Shown here: piece after piece, positions 18,988-27,059 of the stretch
How positions within the stretch are numbered: position 1 is the first letter of the stretch
Layout: every line of letters starts with the position of its first letter
Source of the DNA: Saprospiraceae bacterium
Lineage (GTDB): Bacteria > Bacteroidota > Bacteroidia > Chitinophagales > Saprospiraceae
Direction of reading: 5' to 3'
Assembly (NCBI GenBank): GCA_016709995.1
Contig: JADJLQ010000001.1
Coordinates: 2,018,001 to 2,082,000 of the forward strand
Length of the DNA stretch: 64,000 nucleotides
Program-made: the position numbers and the translations under genes
Notes under the pieces: model-generated
Told to the model about the DNA's origin: nothing
Seen by the model: only the letters and a program-made list of their open reading frames with translations
The model's database searches: none

Positions 18988-20052
18988 ATGCGTACAAAAC
19001 TATCTCAGTTTAATTTCGTTCTTCCCAAAGATGCTATAGCCCAATATCCTTCCAAAGAAAGAGATGGAAGTAAATTAATGGTCGTCCATAGAGATACCGG
19101 CAAAATAGAACACAAGAATTTCAAAGACTTATTGACCATATTCGACGAAGGGGATACATTTATATTCAATAATACAAAAGTATTTCCTGCAAGGTTATAT
19201 GGAAAAAAAGAAAAAACCGGGGCTAAAATTGAAGTTTTCTTGTTGAGAGAACTCAACAATGAAGCCCGGCTTTGGGATGTGTTGGTCGACCCTGCCCGAA
19301 AAATAAGAGTTGGAAACAAATTGTATTTCAACGATAAAAAAGGCAATGAAATCCTGGTCGCCGAAGTCGTGGACAATACCACCAGCAGAGGTCGAACCAT
19401 CCGATTTTTTCATGACGGAAGTGATGATGACTTCCAGGCCCAGTTAAAGATATTGGGTCATACACCACTTCCTAAATACATCAAAAGACCTTCAGAGGCT
19501 TTAGATGAAGAACGCTATCAGACAGTCTATGCCAAAGAGATCGGAGCCGTGGCTGCTCCAACTGCTGGATTACATTTTACTAAAGAATTGATGAAGCGCC
19601 TTGAGATCAAAGGAGTTCATTTTGCTGAGATCACCCTTCACGTTGGCCTTGGTACATTCAGAAGCATTGATGTTGAAGACTTATCGAAGCATAAGATGGA
19701 GGCAGAATATTTTAGAGTGCCTGAGTCTGCAGTCAAAGCTGTCAACCTGGCCAAAGAAAATAATAAAAGAATCTGTGCGGTCGGTACCACAGTGATGCGT
19801 GCTGTCGAAACAGCAGTATCGGCTCATGGTCTCATGAAACCACAAGAAGGCTGGACAAATAAATTTATATATCCTCCATATGATTTTAGTATAGCCAACA
19901 GCATGCTGACTAACTTTCATTTACCAAAATCCAGTTTATTGATTATGGCGGCTGCTTTTGCCGGCCAGGAGTTAATCATTGAAGCTTACGAGCAAGCTAT
20001 AAAGAAGAAATATAAGTTCTTTAGTTATGGCGACGCAATGTTGATCCTATAA
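18988..20052 (+). CDS. queA: S-adenosylmethionine:tRNA ribosyltransferase-isomerase QueA
   Basis: Transfers and rearranges the ribosyl group of SAM onto 7-aminomethyl-7-deazaguanine in tRNA, giving epoxyqueuosine. The 354-residue length is typical. Family motifs: an N-terminal LPKDAIAQYP, FNNTKVFPARLYG, APTAGLHFT, FAEITLHVGLGTFR, and a C-terminal TNFHLPKSSLLIMAAAFAG. Other queuosine genes are not present here. It converges directly on a truncated deaminase gene with no gap between stop codons. ATG 18988 is preceded by a promoter-like box. Confidence 0.96.
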   Translation: MRTKLSQFNFVLPKDAIAQYPSKERDGSKLMVVHRDTGKIEHKNFKDLLTIFDEGDTFIFNNTKVFPARLYGKKEKTGAKIEVFLLRELNNEARLWDVLVDPARKIRVGNKLYFNDKKGNEILVAEVVDNTTSRGRTIRFFHDGSDDDFQAQLKILGHTPLPKYIKRPSEALDEERYQTVYAKEIGAVAAPTAGLHFTKELMKRLEIKGVHFAEITLHVGLGTFRSIDVEDLSKHKMEAEYFRVPESAVKAVNLAKENNKRICAVGTTVMRAVETAVSAHGLMKPQEGWTNKFIYPPYDFSIANSMLTNFHLPKSSLLIMAAAFAGQELIIEAYEQAIKKKYKFFSYGDAMLIL

Positions 20053-20295
20053 TCAATATAAAGTTTTATCTCCATTGGCAGCCCACCAGGTAAATGGCTG
20101 GTTACTTTCAGGCAGTGGCAGATGTAATGTGGTAATTTTCTGCTTCTCTGATGTATTATGGGCCCTGACTAAGATTTGATCATTCTTTACTATCACAGCA
20201 CCAAAAGGACCACCTTCACCATTTTGAATACCTTTCATGGCTTCCTCTATTGCAATCTGCAGAAAATGTCTATCGTCCGCTTCCAAAGTATACAT
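20053..20295 (-). pseudogene. Truncated nucleoside/guanine deaminase fragment
   Basis: About 80 residues from ATG 20295. Residues 1-47 match the N-terminal half of cytidine/guanine deaminase-fold proteins (RHFLQIAIEEAMKG, GGPFGAVIVKNDQILVRAHN). The fold should continue to the zinc ligands (HAE and PCxxC), but the similarity stops and an unrelated tail ends at a TGA that abuts the queA stop. Without the zinc site it cannot be catalytic. It is probably a deletion remnant, with the replacement tail derived from adjacent sequence. A stable short protein cannot be excluded. Confidence 0.7.
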
Positions 20296-20427
20296 TATTT
20301 TATCTATTTTAAATCTTACCAACTCTAAATTACATTTTTTTTAATTTGTCCAATTCTTTATATGTGATTGATTATGAGTGATTTTTAAGCAAAACAAATA
20401 ATATTACCAAGGAAAGTATTTCTTTAA

Positions 20428-20435
20428 TACTTTTG
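20428..20435 (+). promoter_or_regulatory. Probable -7 element for the DUF2795-like gene
   Basis: TACTTTTG fits TAnnTTTG, 62 bp upstream of the ATG at 20498. The -33 element is not evident. Confidence 0.5.
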
Positions 20436-20497
20436 TGCAAATTTTTTTGGAACTCTTGTTTCAAAATTTCAGTTTAACAGACAAATAAATAACTAAT

Positions 20498-20719
20498 ATG
20501 TATTGGACGCTAGAATTGGCACACCACCTGGAAGACGCTCCCTGGCCGGCAACCCGAGATGAATTGATTGATTATGCTATTCGATCGGGAGCACCACTGG
20601 AAGTAATTGAAAACTTGCAACAAATGGAAGATGAGGGCGAGATATACGAAAACATCGAAGATATCTGGCCTGACTATCCAAGGAAAGATGATTTTCTTTT
20701 CAATGAAGACGAGTATTGA
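20498..20719 (+). CDS. Small conserved DUF2795-like protein
   Basis: A 73-residue acidic cytoplasmic protein. The motifs WPATRDELIDYAIRSGAP and EVIENLQQMEDEGEIYENIEDIWPDYP recall a highly conserved small Bacteroidota family (DUF2795). Its function is unknown. The sequence fits a small helical fold, with no signal peptide or metal site. It has its own upstream -7 box and is followed by an intrinsic terminator, so it is probably monocistronic. The strong conservation of such a short protein suggests a housekeeping role (inference). Confidence 0.85.
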   Translation: MYWTLELAHHLEDAPWPATRDELIDYAIRSGAPLEVIENLQQMEDEGEIYENIEDIWPDYPRKDDFLFNEDEY

Positions 20720-20768
20720 TTTAAGAATCTACTCTTCATCTGTAAAGATTATAACTTAAGGTTACAAG

Positions 20769-20801
20769 GAGGCTATACCGGAGTACGATATAGCCTCTTT
20801 T
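20769..20801 (+). terminator. Intrinsic terminator after the DUF2795-like gene
   Basis: A perfect 9-bp stem (GAGGCTATA at 20769-20777 with TATAGCCTC at 20789-20797) is followed by TTTT. It ends 13 bp before the GTG start of cmk. Confidence 0.85.
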
Positions 20802-20813
20802 AATTGATAATTA

Positions 20814-21506
20814 GTGCAAAAGGGCAAAAACATAAATATCGCCATAGATGGGTATTCTGCTTGCGGCAAAAGTACGCTCGCCCAGGGGTTAGCGCGATCG
20901 CTTCGCTTTGATTATGTCGATAGTGGAGCCATGTATCGTGCTGTGACCCTGTATGCTATCCGACTTTATATTTCAGAGGAAAATATCTTTGACATTATAC
21001 CACTTTTAAAAAACATTTCTATTGAATGCAGATGGACACTCCAGGGCAATCTAACGTTTCTAAATGGTGAAGATGTGACTGACTTAATCAGGAGCCCTGA
21101 GGTACAAAACCTGGTAAGCCAGATAAGCACAATACCTGAAGTCCGGTCATTTCTTGTCAACCAACAAAAACAAATGGCTAAAAATGGCAATGTTGTGATG
21201 GATGGTAGAGATATTGGTAGTAAAGTAATACCTGATGCTGAATTGAAGATTTTCATGACCGCAGATATGGACATTAGGGTGCAAAGACGATATAATGAAC
21301 TTATGTCGAAAGGCATCTTGGTGACTAAGGCTGAGATCAAAGAAAATTTAGAATTAAGAGATCATATCGATTCGACACGAGAAGACTCTCCTTTAATCTG
21401 TCCTTTGGACGCAAAGACATTAGACAATAGCTTTTTAAGCCAGCAAGATCAGCTCTCCATAGCCCTTCAATGGGCTCATACGGCTATATCATCCAACTCA
21501 AACTGA
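20814..21506 (+). CDS. cmk: Cytidylate kinase
   Basis: Phosphorylates CMP and dCMP with ATP. The 230-residue protein has the P-loop GYSACGKST at residues 13-21, FDYVDSGAMYRAVTLYAI for the nucleotide-binding region, and MDGRDIGSKV-IPDAELKIFMTA, all standard for Cmk. The start is GTG at 20814, directly before the beta-1 strand; no ATG fits. It begins just after a terminator hairpin, so its promoter must be near or overlap that element. A small outer-membrane protein follows 24 bp downstream on the same strand. Confidence 0.94.
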   Translation: MQKGKNINIAIDGYSACGKSTLAQGLARSLRFDYVDSGAMYRAVTLYAIRLYISEENIFDIIPLLKNISIECRWTLQGNLTFLNGEDVTDLIRSPEVQNLVSQISTIPEVRSFLVNQQKQMAKNGNVVMDGRDIGSKVIPDAELKIFMTADMDIRVQRRYNELMSKGILVTKAEIKENLELRDHIDSTREDSPLICPLDAKTLDNSFLSQQDQLSIALQWAHTAISSNSN

Positions 21507-21530
21507 ATAAATCCTCGTAATTTTCATCCT

Positions 21531-22154
21531 ATGTCACATAAATCATTTTTAAAAAATCTACTTTTTTTAATTTTCGCTATAACCAGCATCGTCTCGGTAG
21601 CACAAGTCTCCAGTCGATCAAAAAAACCAACAACCCAACAGGCTAAAATCACTTCTTTTGCTGACCATCTCTGGTATGGTGGAGGATTTGGGCTCTCCTT
21701 CAATGGTGGAGGATATGGTGGGGTAAGTGGCAATACATTCAGCATCGGCTTGTCCCCCATGGTTGGTTATAAATTAAATAATATTTTCTCTATCGGCCCA
21801 AGGCTGGAGTTTCAATATACCAATGGTCGATTCCGGGAGTATAGTAATAGTCCTATCGTCAAGTTTAATGGTCTTGATTATGGAGCCGGCGTTTTTGCCA
21901 GGGCCAAAATCATCCGATATATTTTTGCACACACCGAATTGAGTTATATCAATCGTGTCTACCCTACCGGATATGCGATAGGTAATAAACTGGAAACTGA
22001 GCGGCAAGGTGACAACCAGTTTTTGGTTGGTTTGGGTTATACAAGCAATACCATATTTAGCTCTGAGATCTCGTTATTATATGATCTTCTGGGGGACACT
22101 CAAAGCACTCAACTTCCCTTAGTTTATCGATTGGGCTTCACTTACAAGTTTTAA
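21531..22154 (+). CDS. Outer-membrane beta-barrel protein, unknown function
   Basis: A 207-residue protein with a signal peptide (hydrophobic FLKNLLFLIFAITSIVSVAQ) and alternating strands rich in Gly, Tyr and aromatic residues, ending LGFTYKF with the terminal Phe typical of outer-membrane barrels. The layout (about 8 strands) resembles the OmpW/PorT-like small barrels of Bacteroidota. The substrate and role cannot be read. It begins 24 bp after cmk, and its stop overlaps by 4 bp the end of the convergent TonB-dependent receptor gene. Confidence 0.75.
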   Translation: MSHKSFLKNLLFLIFAITSIVSVAQVSSRSKKPTTQQAKITSFADHLWYGGGFGLSFNGGGYGGVSGNTFSIGLSPMVGYKLNNIFSIGPRLEFQYTNGRFREYSNSPIVKFNGLDYGAGVFARAKIIRYIFAHTELSYINRVYPTGYAIGNKLETERQGDNQFLVGLGYTSNTIFSSEISLLYDLLGDTQSTQLPLVYRLGFTYKF

Positions 22155-24604
22155 TTATTCACCGGTTTGCTGCGAGGATTGAAATAAATCCTTACTGATA
22201 TCAAAAAATTTCTTCCTGCTTGCGGGTAGAGTCCTTTCTGATGATACCATCCGTTTTCGCCTTCTGCCTCCGAATAAGGATCATCATTGATGGGATTATA
22301 AGCTGATGATCGAAATCTATAGAGCCAACCATTGGAGGCGTAGGCTGTATTGAATATATTGTTGACGCTGGCACGTATATCCAATATTGGTGTTGAGCCT
22401 TTTACCAGTTGATAAAATAGATTTGAATGTACCAGATTATATCCATCCAGTGTCGAATATGGCAATCCCGTCCCATCCAGATATTGAGACCCTATAGATT
22501 GGAAACCCGGCTCAAGGTCAAGGATATGACCACTCGTAGCGCGATCGTGCTTGATCAAATGTATGGTACTGCTCAGATTGATTACCCTGGAGGGTGAAAA
22601 TGCAATCGGTTTGTCTTGATGCGTACGGACTTGTTGTACTCCAGTATCCCAGTTATCAATATATTCAATTAATTGATGTGTCCGATTTTTTGAGAGGTTT
22701 AGATTGCCGTTAATGATAAAATTTTGCGACAGTTGAAATGACCAGGATGTTTCCAATCCAAGCCTGTACGAACTTGGCACATTACTCCTGATATAGGCGC
22801 CTACATCATTCAATTGGCCTGTTGGCACCAATTGATTCTTATAATTCATATAATAGAAGTTCTGCTCAAGCGTCAAGATCTTGTGGTTCCAGCGGAAACC
22901 TAATTCATAATCTTGCAACTGTTCGGGTTTAGGCAGATTCAGATCTGCCTTCACATAATCTTCGCGATTAGGTTCACGAAATGCCAGGCCACCAAAACCA
23001 TATGCTTGCAGATTTGTATCGAAATTGAAGGTAAATCCGATCTTAGGACTTACAAACAAATGGTGAACAAGATTAAACTGTTCATTCTGGCTCACTTCGG
23101 ATGAGTATTTATATGAAAGAACCCTGGCTTGAAGGTCTGCCAACAGGCTTCCTTTCTTTGAGCCCAACTCAGCTTTTGCAAAAACCATACTGGTCCATTT
23201 GGAAGCATCTTGATCGTAATAATTCTCCAGGCCGGGAAGAGTCTTATCATTTATCTGCACTACCCTCCCAAAATGCCTGCCTGCATAGTGATTCCAAGAT
23301 GTGCCTAACTGTATTTCCTTGTACTTGTTTTTATACTCCAGGTAATGAATTGAACCATAAAACTGATTAGACAAATATCTCCTGCGGACAAGGTTTTTAG
23401 CATCATTACCTGGTAGGTTATATTCAGCTGGTATTTGATCTGCCTTGTATTCTTCATAGTATCCGGAGCCAGGGGTAAAGTGCAATGTATTTTGCAAGGT
23501 CCATGAATTAGAAAGCTGCTCGAGATGTAAAAATTGAATATGGGTCTGTCGGTAGTCATCAACCTGGTTTTCATATGGTGACCCTGGTCTTTCAGTCCCG
23601 GCAGAATTGAATTTGCGATTACCATTGATCACATATTGAATCGGCACGCCATACCATGCCTGGTAGGTTTTTTCATGGCCATCAAAAAGGTGCAACCTAA
23701 ATGATCTTTTATTGCTGATTTGTGATATTGAAAGGCCTCCTGACAATAAGGCTGCACTGGCACGATCTATATATCCATCTGACCTCAACCATGATAATCT
23801 TCCCTGGATGCTTAGATGATGCTTCATCAATCCTGTACCGGCATTTATGCTCGATTTAAAGGTATTGAATGAGCCGATCGTGGACTCCAGGTTGAGGTAA
23901 GGGTCAGTAGAAAAACGGTTGGTATTGATTAAAATAGACGAACCGAAAGCTACCTGGCCAGCCCCGGACAATCCCATGCCCCGCTGCACCTGAATCTCAG
24001 AAGCGGAGGCAGCCAGATCAGGCAGATCCACCCAAAATACTGCCTGAGACTCCGCATCATTGAGCGGCACACCATTGATCAATACATTGGTCTGGGTAGG
24101 ATCAAGGCCCCGGATCCTCATGCCCGTATATCCAATACCATTGCCAGCATCGGACGAACTCACGGTAGATGGTAGTGACTGGAGTATATATGGAATGTCC
24201 TGACCTAAATTTTTGCTATCGATATCACGAATATCCAGAGTGGTATGAGTGATAATCGATCGGGGTTTAGCCCAGGTAGAAATAATTTGAGCTCCCTCCA
24301 ATTCATGAATAGCCTCTTTCAGTACGACCTGGATAGTGGTTTGGGGTTGAGCATCAATAAAGACATGGGTAGATTGAAAAGCTATATGTCTCAAATGAAC
24401 GGTGTCCTTACGCGATGGGCCTGGCTCCCAATAGATCGTGCCTGAATCAATGGAAATTTTGAAAGCAAGACTTGCACTTGAAGCTGTAACTCCTTGTATC
24501 GGTTTACCATTAGCATCTTTGATGACAAGAGTCAACACCGACTGACCCGAAAGATAAATACAGAATAGAAAAAAACTTAAACCCAAAAAAAATCTAAAGC
24601 TCAT
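22151..24604 (-). CDS. TonB-dependent receptor, probably for thiamine
   Basis: An 817-residue outer-membrane receptor. It has a signal peptide (FFLGLSFFLFCIYLSG), a carboxypeptidase-regulatory-like domain (about 22-95), a plug domain (about 115-235, with GMRIRGLDPTQTNVLINGVPLNDAE), and a 22-strand barrel to the C-terminus. The substrate assignment comes from context. A TPP riboswitch lies directly upstream, a control that in Bacteroidota marks the thiamine-uptake receptor (established knowledge). The inner-membrane transporter PnuT is not found in the window, which is unusual for such loci. The coding frame is intact. Confidence 0.85.
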   Translation of the reverse strand: MSFRFFLGLSFFLFCIYLSGQSVLTLVIKDANGKPIQGVTASSASLAFKISIDSGTIYWEPGPSRKDTVHLRHIAFQSTHVFIDAQPQTTIQVVLKEAIHELEGAQIISTWAKPRSIITHTTLDIRDIDSKNLGQDIPYILQSLPSTVSSSDAGNGIGYTGMRIRGLDPTQTNVLINGVPLNDAESQAVFWVDLPDLAASASEIQVQRGMGLSGAGQVAFGSSILINTNRFSTDPYLNLESTIGSFNTFKSSINAGTGLMKHHLSIQGRLSWLRSDGYIDRASAALLSGGLSISQISNKRSFRLHLFDGHEKTYQAWYGVPIQYVINGNRKFNSAGTERPGSPYENQVDDYRQTHIQFLHLEQLSNSWTLQNTLHFTPGSGYYEEYKADQIPAEYNLPGNDAKNLVRRRYLSNQFYGSIHYLEYKNKYKEIQLGTSWNHYAGRHFGRVVQINDKTLPGLENYYDQDASKWTSMVFAKAELGSKKGSLLADLQARVLSYKYSSEVSQNEQFNLVHHLFVSPKIGFTFNFDTNLQAYGFGGLAFREPNREDYVKADLNLPKPEQLQDYELGFRWNHKILTLEQNFYYMNYKNQLVPTGQLNDVGAYIRSNVPSSYRLGLETSWSFQLSQNFIINGNLNLSKNRTHQLIEYIDNWDTGVQQVRTHQDKPIAFSPSRVINLSSTIHLIKHDRATSGHILDLEPGFQSIGSQYLDGTGLPYSTLDGYNLVHSNLFYQLVKGSTPILDIRASVNNIFNTAYASNGWLYRFRSSAYNPINDDPYSEAEGENGWYHQKGLYPQAGRNFLISVRIYFNPRSKPVNN

Positions 24605-24622
24605 AGAATCAAAATAAAATAG

Positions 24623-24722
24623 ATATTCGGAGCTTTATCATCCATTCCTCTCTGGCATTACCCAGCAGGTTCGACGGGTATCATCTCAGCCTTGATCCTT
24701 GATCAGTAGGCACCCCGAATAT
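24623..24722 (-). promoter_or_regulatory. TPP (thi-box) riboswitch
   Basis: The minus strand carries the conserved TPP aptamer core: GGGGTGCC, GGCTGAGAT, ATACCCGTCGAACCTG and GGGTAATGCCAG, in order. An 8-bp closing P1 stem pairs 24715-24722 with 24623-24630. The 3' end of the aptamer is only 18 nt from the receptor's ATG, so translational control through ribosome access is likely. Thiamine pyrophosphate would turn the receptor off. Confidence 0.95.
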
Positions 24723-24734
24723 TTGTGAGATAAG

Positions 24735-24742
24735 CAAAATTA
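24735..24742 (-). promoter_or_regulatory. Probable -7 element upstream of the TPP riboswitch
   Basis: The minus strand reads TAATTTTG, 12 bp upstream of the aptamer. Transcription would start right at the riboswitch. The -33 element is not clear. Confidence 0.55.
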
Positions 24743-24864
24743 ACCCAAAAATTCATTAGGGATGAATTTTTTATCCTCAGACTCCGTCAGAGGTTAATCC
24801 TAATATTGATTACGAAATAAATTCTTTCATCAAAAAATTCACAATTCATTCATAATCAATCATC

Positions 24865-24896
24865 AGATCGTTCATAGAAATTCAAATGAACGATCT
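24865..24896. other. Perfect 11-bp inverted repeat
   Basis: AGATCGTTCAT (24865-24875) pairs with ATGAACGATCT (24886-24896) around a 10-base loop. It begins 10 bp after the stop of the NadR-like ATPase gene (-). There is no T run on the minus-strand 3' side, so a classical terminator is unlikely. It may be a 3'-end stabilising hairpin or a protein site. Confidence 0.5.
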
Positions 24897-24906
24897 CCGA
24901 TTAATT

Positions 24907-25416
24907 CTAATCTCTAATATGCGCCAATATTTGCATGCCAATAGCAGTCCTGGCAGGTCCATCCCCTTCGATAATGGTAAATGGACTGCCTATCAATTTT
25001 AGCATTTTGATGTACTCCTGAAATAACCTCTCCCTGTCAAAAGGATTTACTCTCAGCGGATCAGGTGCCCAGGGTATATCAGGTGTACATACAAAAGTAT
25101 GAGTGTAGCGATGATGGTTTGTTAAAGCAGTTAAGGCTTGTGGTACAAAACCAAATTTGTCCTGACTCCAAATATTCAACACGATCATATCAGTGTCGCA
25201 AATGATATCTGTCCCCATCTGCATCGCTTGATTCTCTAGTTCTATTTGCCGCTGGGCCAATAAGATCAAATCCCTGGCACTATCAATAACATTGCCAAGA
25301 GAAAGGAAGGTACGGGCATACTCCTCTACCAATGGCAACTGACTAGAGAATGAAAGCTGACTGGCCAGAGTAGTCTTACCACTCGATTCAGGGCCGGTGA
25401 TGCTATATCGATTGAT
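24907..25416 (-). CDS. NadR-like P-loop ATPase/kinase, no canonical start codon
   Basis: A small P-loop protein of the NadR/AAA-type nucleotide-kinase group. The Walker A motif is GPESSGKTT (codons around 25395-25369), followed by SSQLPLVEEYARTF and a Walker-B-like IICDTDMIVLNIW. The frame is open only up to a TAA at 25429-25431 and has no ATG, GTG or TTG before the P-loop. The first usable start would be ATC at about 25416 (169 aa). A start at TTG 25338 would delete the P-loop. Similar ATPases are often found next to thiamine or vitamin B transport genes in Bacteroidota, which fits the riboswitch-controlled receptor downstream. Function is inferred. Confidence 0.7.
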   Translation of the reverse strand: MNRYSITGPESSGKTTLASQLSFSSQLPLVEEYARTFLSLGNVIDSARDLILLAQRQIELENQAMQMGTDIICDTDMIVLNIWSQDKFGFVPQALTALTNHHRYTHTFVCTPDIPWAPDPLRVNPFDRERLFQEYIKMLKLIGSPFTIIEGDGPARTAIGMQILAHIRD

Positions 25417-25496
25417 TTTATTTGATTGTTAAAATGTCAACAAAAATAATCGTGAATCTCTTCATTTTTTCTTCCATTTTTACAGTTTAAATTTTT

Positions 25497-26081
25497 ATGC
25501 AAGATATAGAACCATTTTTTAGATGGCGTGACCAGTATATCACCTCAGAAGATATGAGGTCTCCTTTTTATGGTACACAAAACAGTGAGTTCCAGTATAC
25601 CAATGCTATATACAATTATTATATCCACCCCCAGTGGGATGATATGGACTCTGAGACTTTATACCTCAAGATTCTTTTCGTTGATTATATAGAACAATAT
25701 GCTATTATCGAATTTATAGGTGAATGGAATGACGCTATTCAAAACGATATTATGTATCTTAAAAGGAAAGTCATCGAAAAGCTAATGAAACACCACATTA
25801 AATACTTTGTTCTGATCCTGGACAATGTGCTTAATTTTCATAGTTCTGATGATTGTTATTATGAAGAATGGTATGAAGAAGTATCTGAGGAAGGTGGATG
25901 GATCGTCATGCTGGGGACTATGAATCATGTAGAAGATGAGCTTAAACAATGTGGGCTCCAACACTTTATACATTTTGGCAGTGACCTGAATGACATTGTG
26001 TGGAGACGGCTTGATGCTCCCGGCTTGATCTATGCGGTCAACAAAACATTGCAAGCTCAGGTCAAAAGGCTCAGAAACTGA
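25497..26081 (+). CDS. Conserved hypothetical protein
   Basis: A 194-residue cytoplasmic protein without signal peptide or membrane segments. It is rich in Tyr, Trp, Asp and Glu (WRDQYITSEDMRSPFYG, CYYEEWYEEVSEEGG) and has alternating alpha/beta-like segments (KYFVLILDNVLNF, WIVMLGTMNHV). I do not recognise the family or any catalytic motif. It begins with ATG 25497, diverges from the NadR-like gene 80 bp away, and ends 63 bp before the era start codon, with a promoter between them. Its place before era/der is the only functional hint. Confidence 0.65.
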   Translation: MQDIEPFFRWRDQYITSEDMRSPFYGTQNSEFQYTNAIYNYYIHPQWDDMDSETLYLKILFVDYIEQYAIIEFIGEWNDAIQNDIMYLKRKVIEKLMKHHIKYFVLILDNVLNFHSSDDCYYEEWYEEVSEEGGWIVMLGTMNHVEDELKQCGLQHFIHFGSDLNDIVWRRLDAPGLIYAVNKTLQAQVKRLRN

Positions 26082-26110
26082 TACCCAACTTGCATATATA
26101 ACTGATTCTC

Positions 26111-26138
26111 TTGATACTGTCTAATATGACTATCTTTG
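26111..26138 (+). promoter_or_regulatory. Promoter of era
   Basis: TTG at 26111, a 17-bp spacer, then TATCTTTG at 26131-26138. The box ends only 6 bp before the era ATG at 26145, so the transcript may have little or no leader. Confidence 0.65.
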
Positions 26139-26144
26139 CACCGC

Positions 26145-27038
26145 ATGTCATCAACTCAACATTTTTCAGGTTTTATCCATTTATTTGGCAATCCTAATGT
26201 CGGCAAGTCCAGCTTAGTGCATGCATTATGTGGGCAAAAGCTCGCCATCATCACAGAAAGACCTCAAACGACCAGGCATCGGATATTCGTGATATACAAT
26301 GACGATACCCACCAGGCTATTTTCTCCGATGCTCCAGGCCGTATAAAAGAACCTCAGTACAAACTACAGGAAAGGATGAATATCCACGCTCATGCTGGAA
26401 TATATGATGCCGACCTCATCCTATTCGTCACTACTCCGGAGGAAAAACTGGATCCTGATCAGGTCGAATCGATAAAAAAAACGAAAGTGCCTGTATTATT
26501 GATAGTTAATAAATCTGATCTGTTTAGCCAGGAGAAAGCAGAAGCTGCCAGGCAGGCATGGCTATCTTTGTATCCGTTTAGCCATAGTTTTATCGTCTCC
26601 GCATTAGAAAACAAGGGCACTCCGGAATTGTTAGAAACCTTGCTTAAATCACTACCTGAAGGTCCAGCTTATTTCCCAAAAGATGAAATGAGTGATAGGC
26701 ATGAGCGGTTTTTTATCGCAGAGCTGATCCGTGAAACCATATTCGAATCTTATTATGACGAAATCCCTTACTCCAGTGAAGTACAGGTGCAAGATTTTAA
26801 AGATTCCGAAAAAGACAATAAACCCTTTGCCAAAATCTATGTATACATCTTTGTAGAACGCGATAGTCAAAAAGCAATATTATTAGGTCAGCATGGAAAA
26901 AGCATCAAAGAATTAGGCATCCAGGCACGAAAAAAAATAGAGGACTTCTTAGGCCATCCAATATATCTTGATCTACAGGTCAAAACAGAAAAAAACTGGC
27001 GCAACAATCCTGAAGTGCTTAAAAAATATGGTTATTAA
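26145..27038 (+). CDS. era: GTPase Era
   Basis: Ribosome-associated GTPase needed for 16S rRNA maturation and 30S assembly. Start chosen at ATG 26145 (297 aa); an upstream TTG at 26136 lies inside the promoter box. G motifs: G1 GNPNVGKSS (15-23), G3 DAPG, G4 NKSD. The C-terminal KH-type RNA-binding domain is present (GQHGKSIKELGIQARKKIE). The neighbouring der gene starts 21 bp downstream, so two ribosome-assembly GTPases are adjacent and probably co-transcribed. Confidence 0.95.
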   Translation: MSSTQHFSGFIHLFGNPNVGKSSLVHALCGQKLAIITERPQTTRHRIFVIYNDDTHQAIFSDAPGRIKEPQYKLQERMNIHAHAGIYDADLILFVTTPEEKLDPDQVESIKKTKVPVLLIVNKSDLFSQEKAEAARQAWLSLYPFSHSFIVSALENKGTPELLETLLKSLPEGPAYFPKDEMSDRHERFFIAELIRETIFESYYDEIPYSSEVQVQDFKDSEKDNKPFAKIYVYIFVERDSQKAILLGQHGKSIKELGIQARKKIEDFLGHPIYLDLQVKTEKNWRNNPEVLKKYGY

Positions 27039-27059
27039 TAATTTTAGACGAAAAAATTC

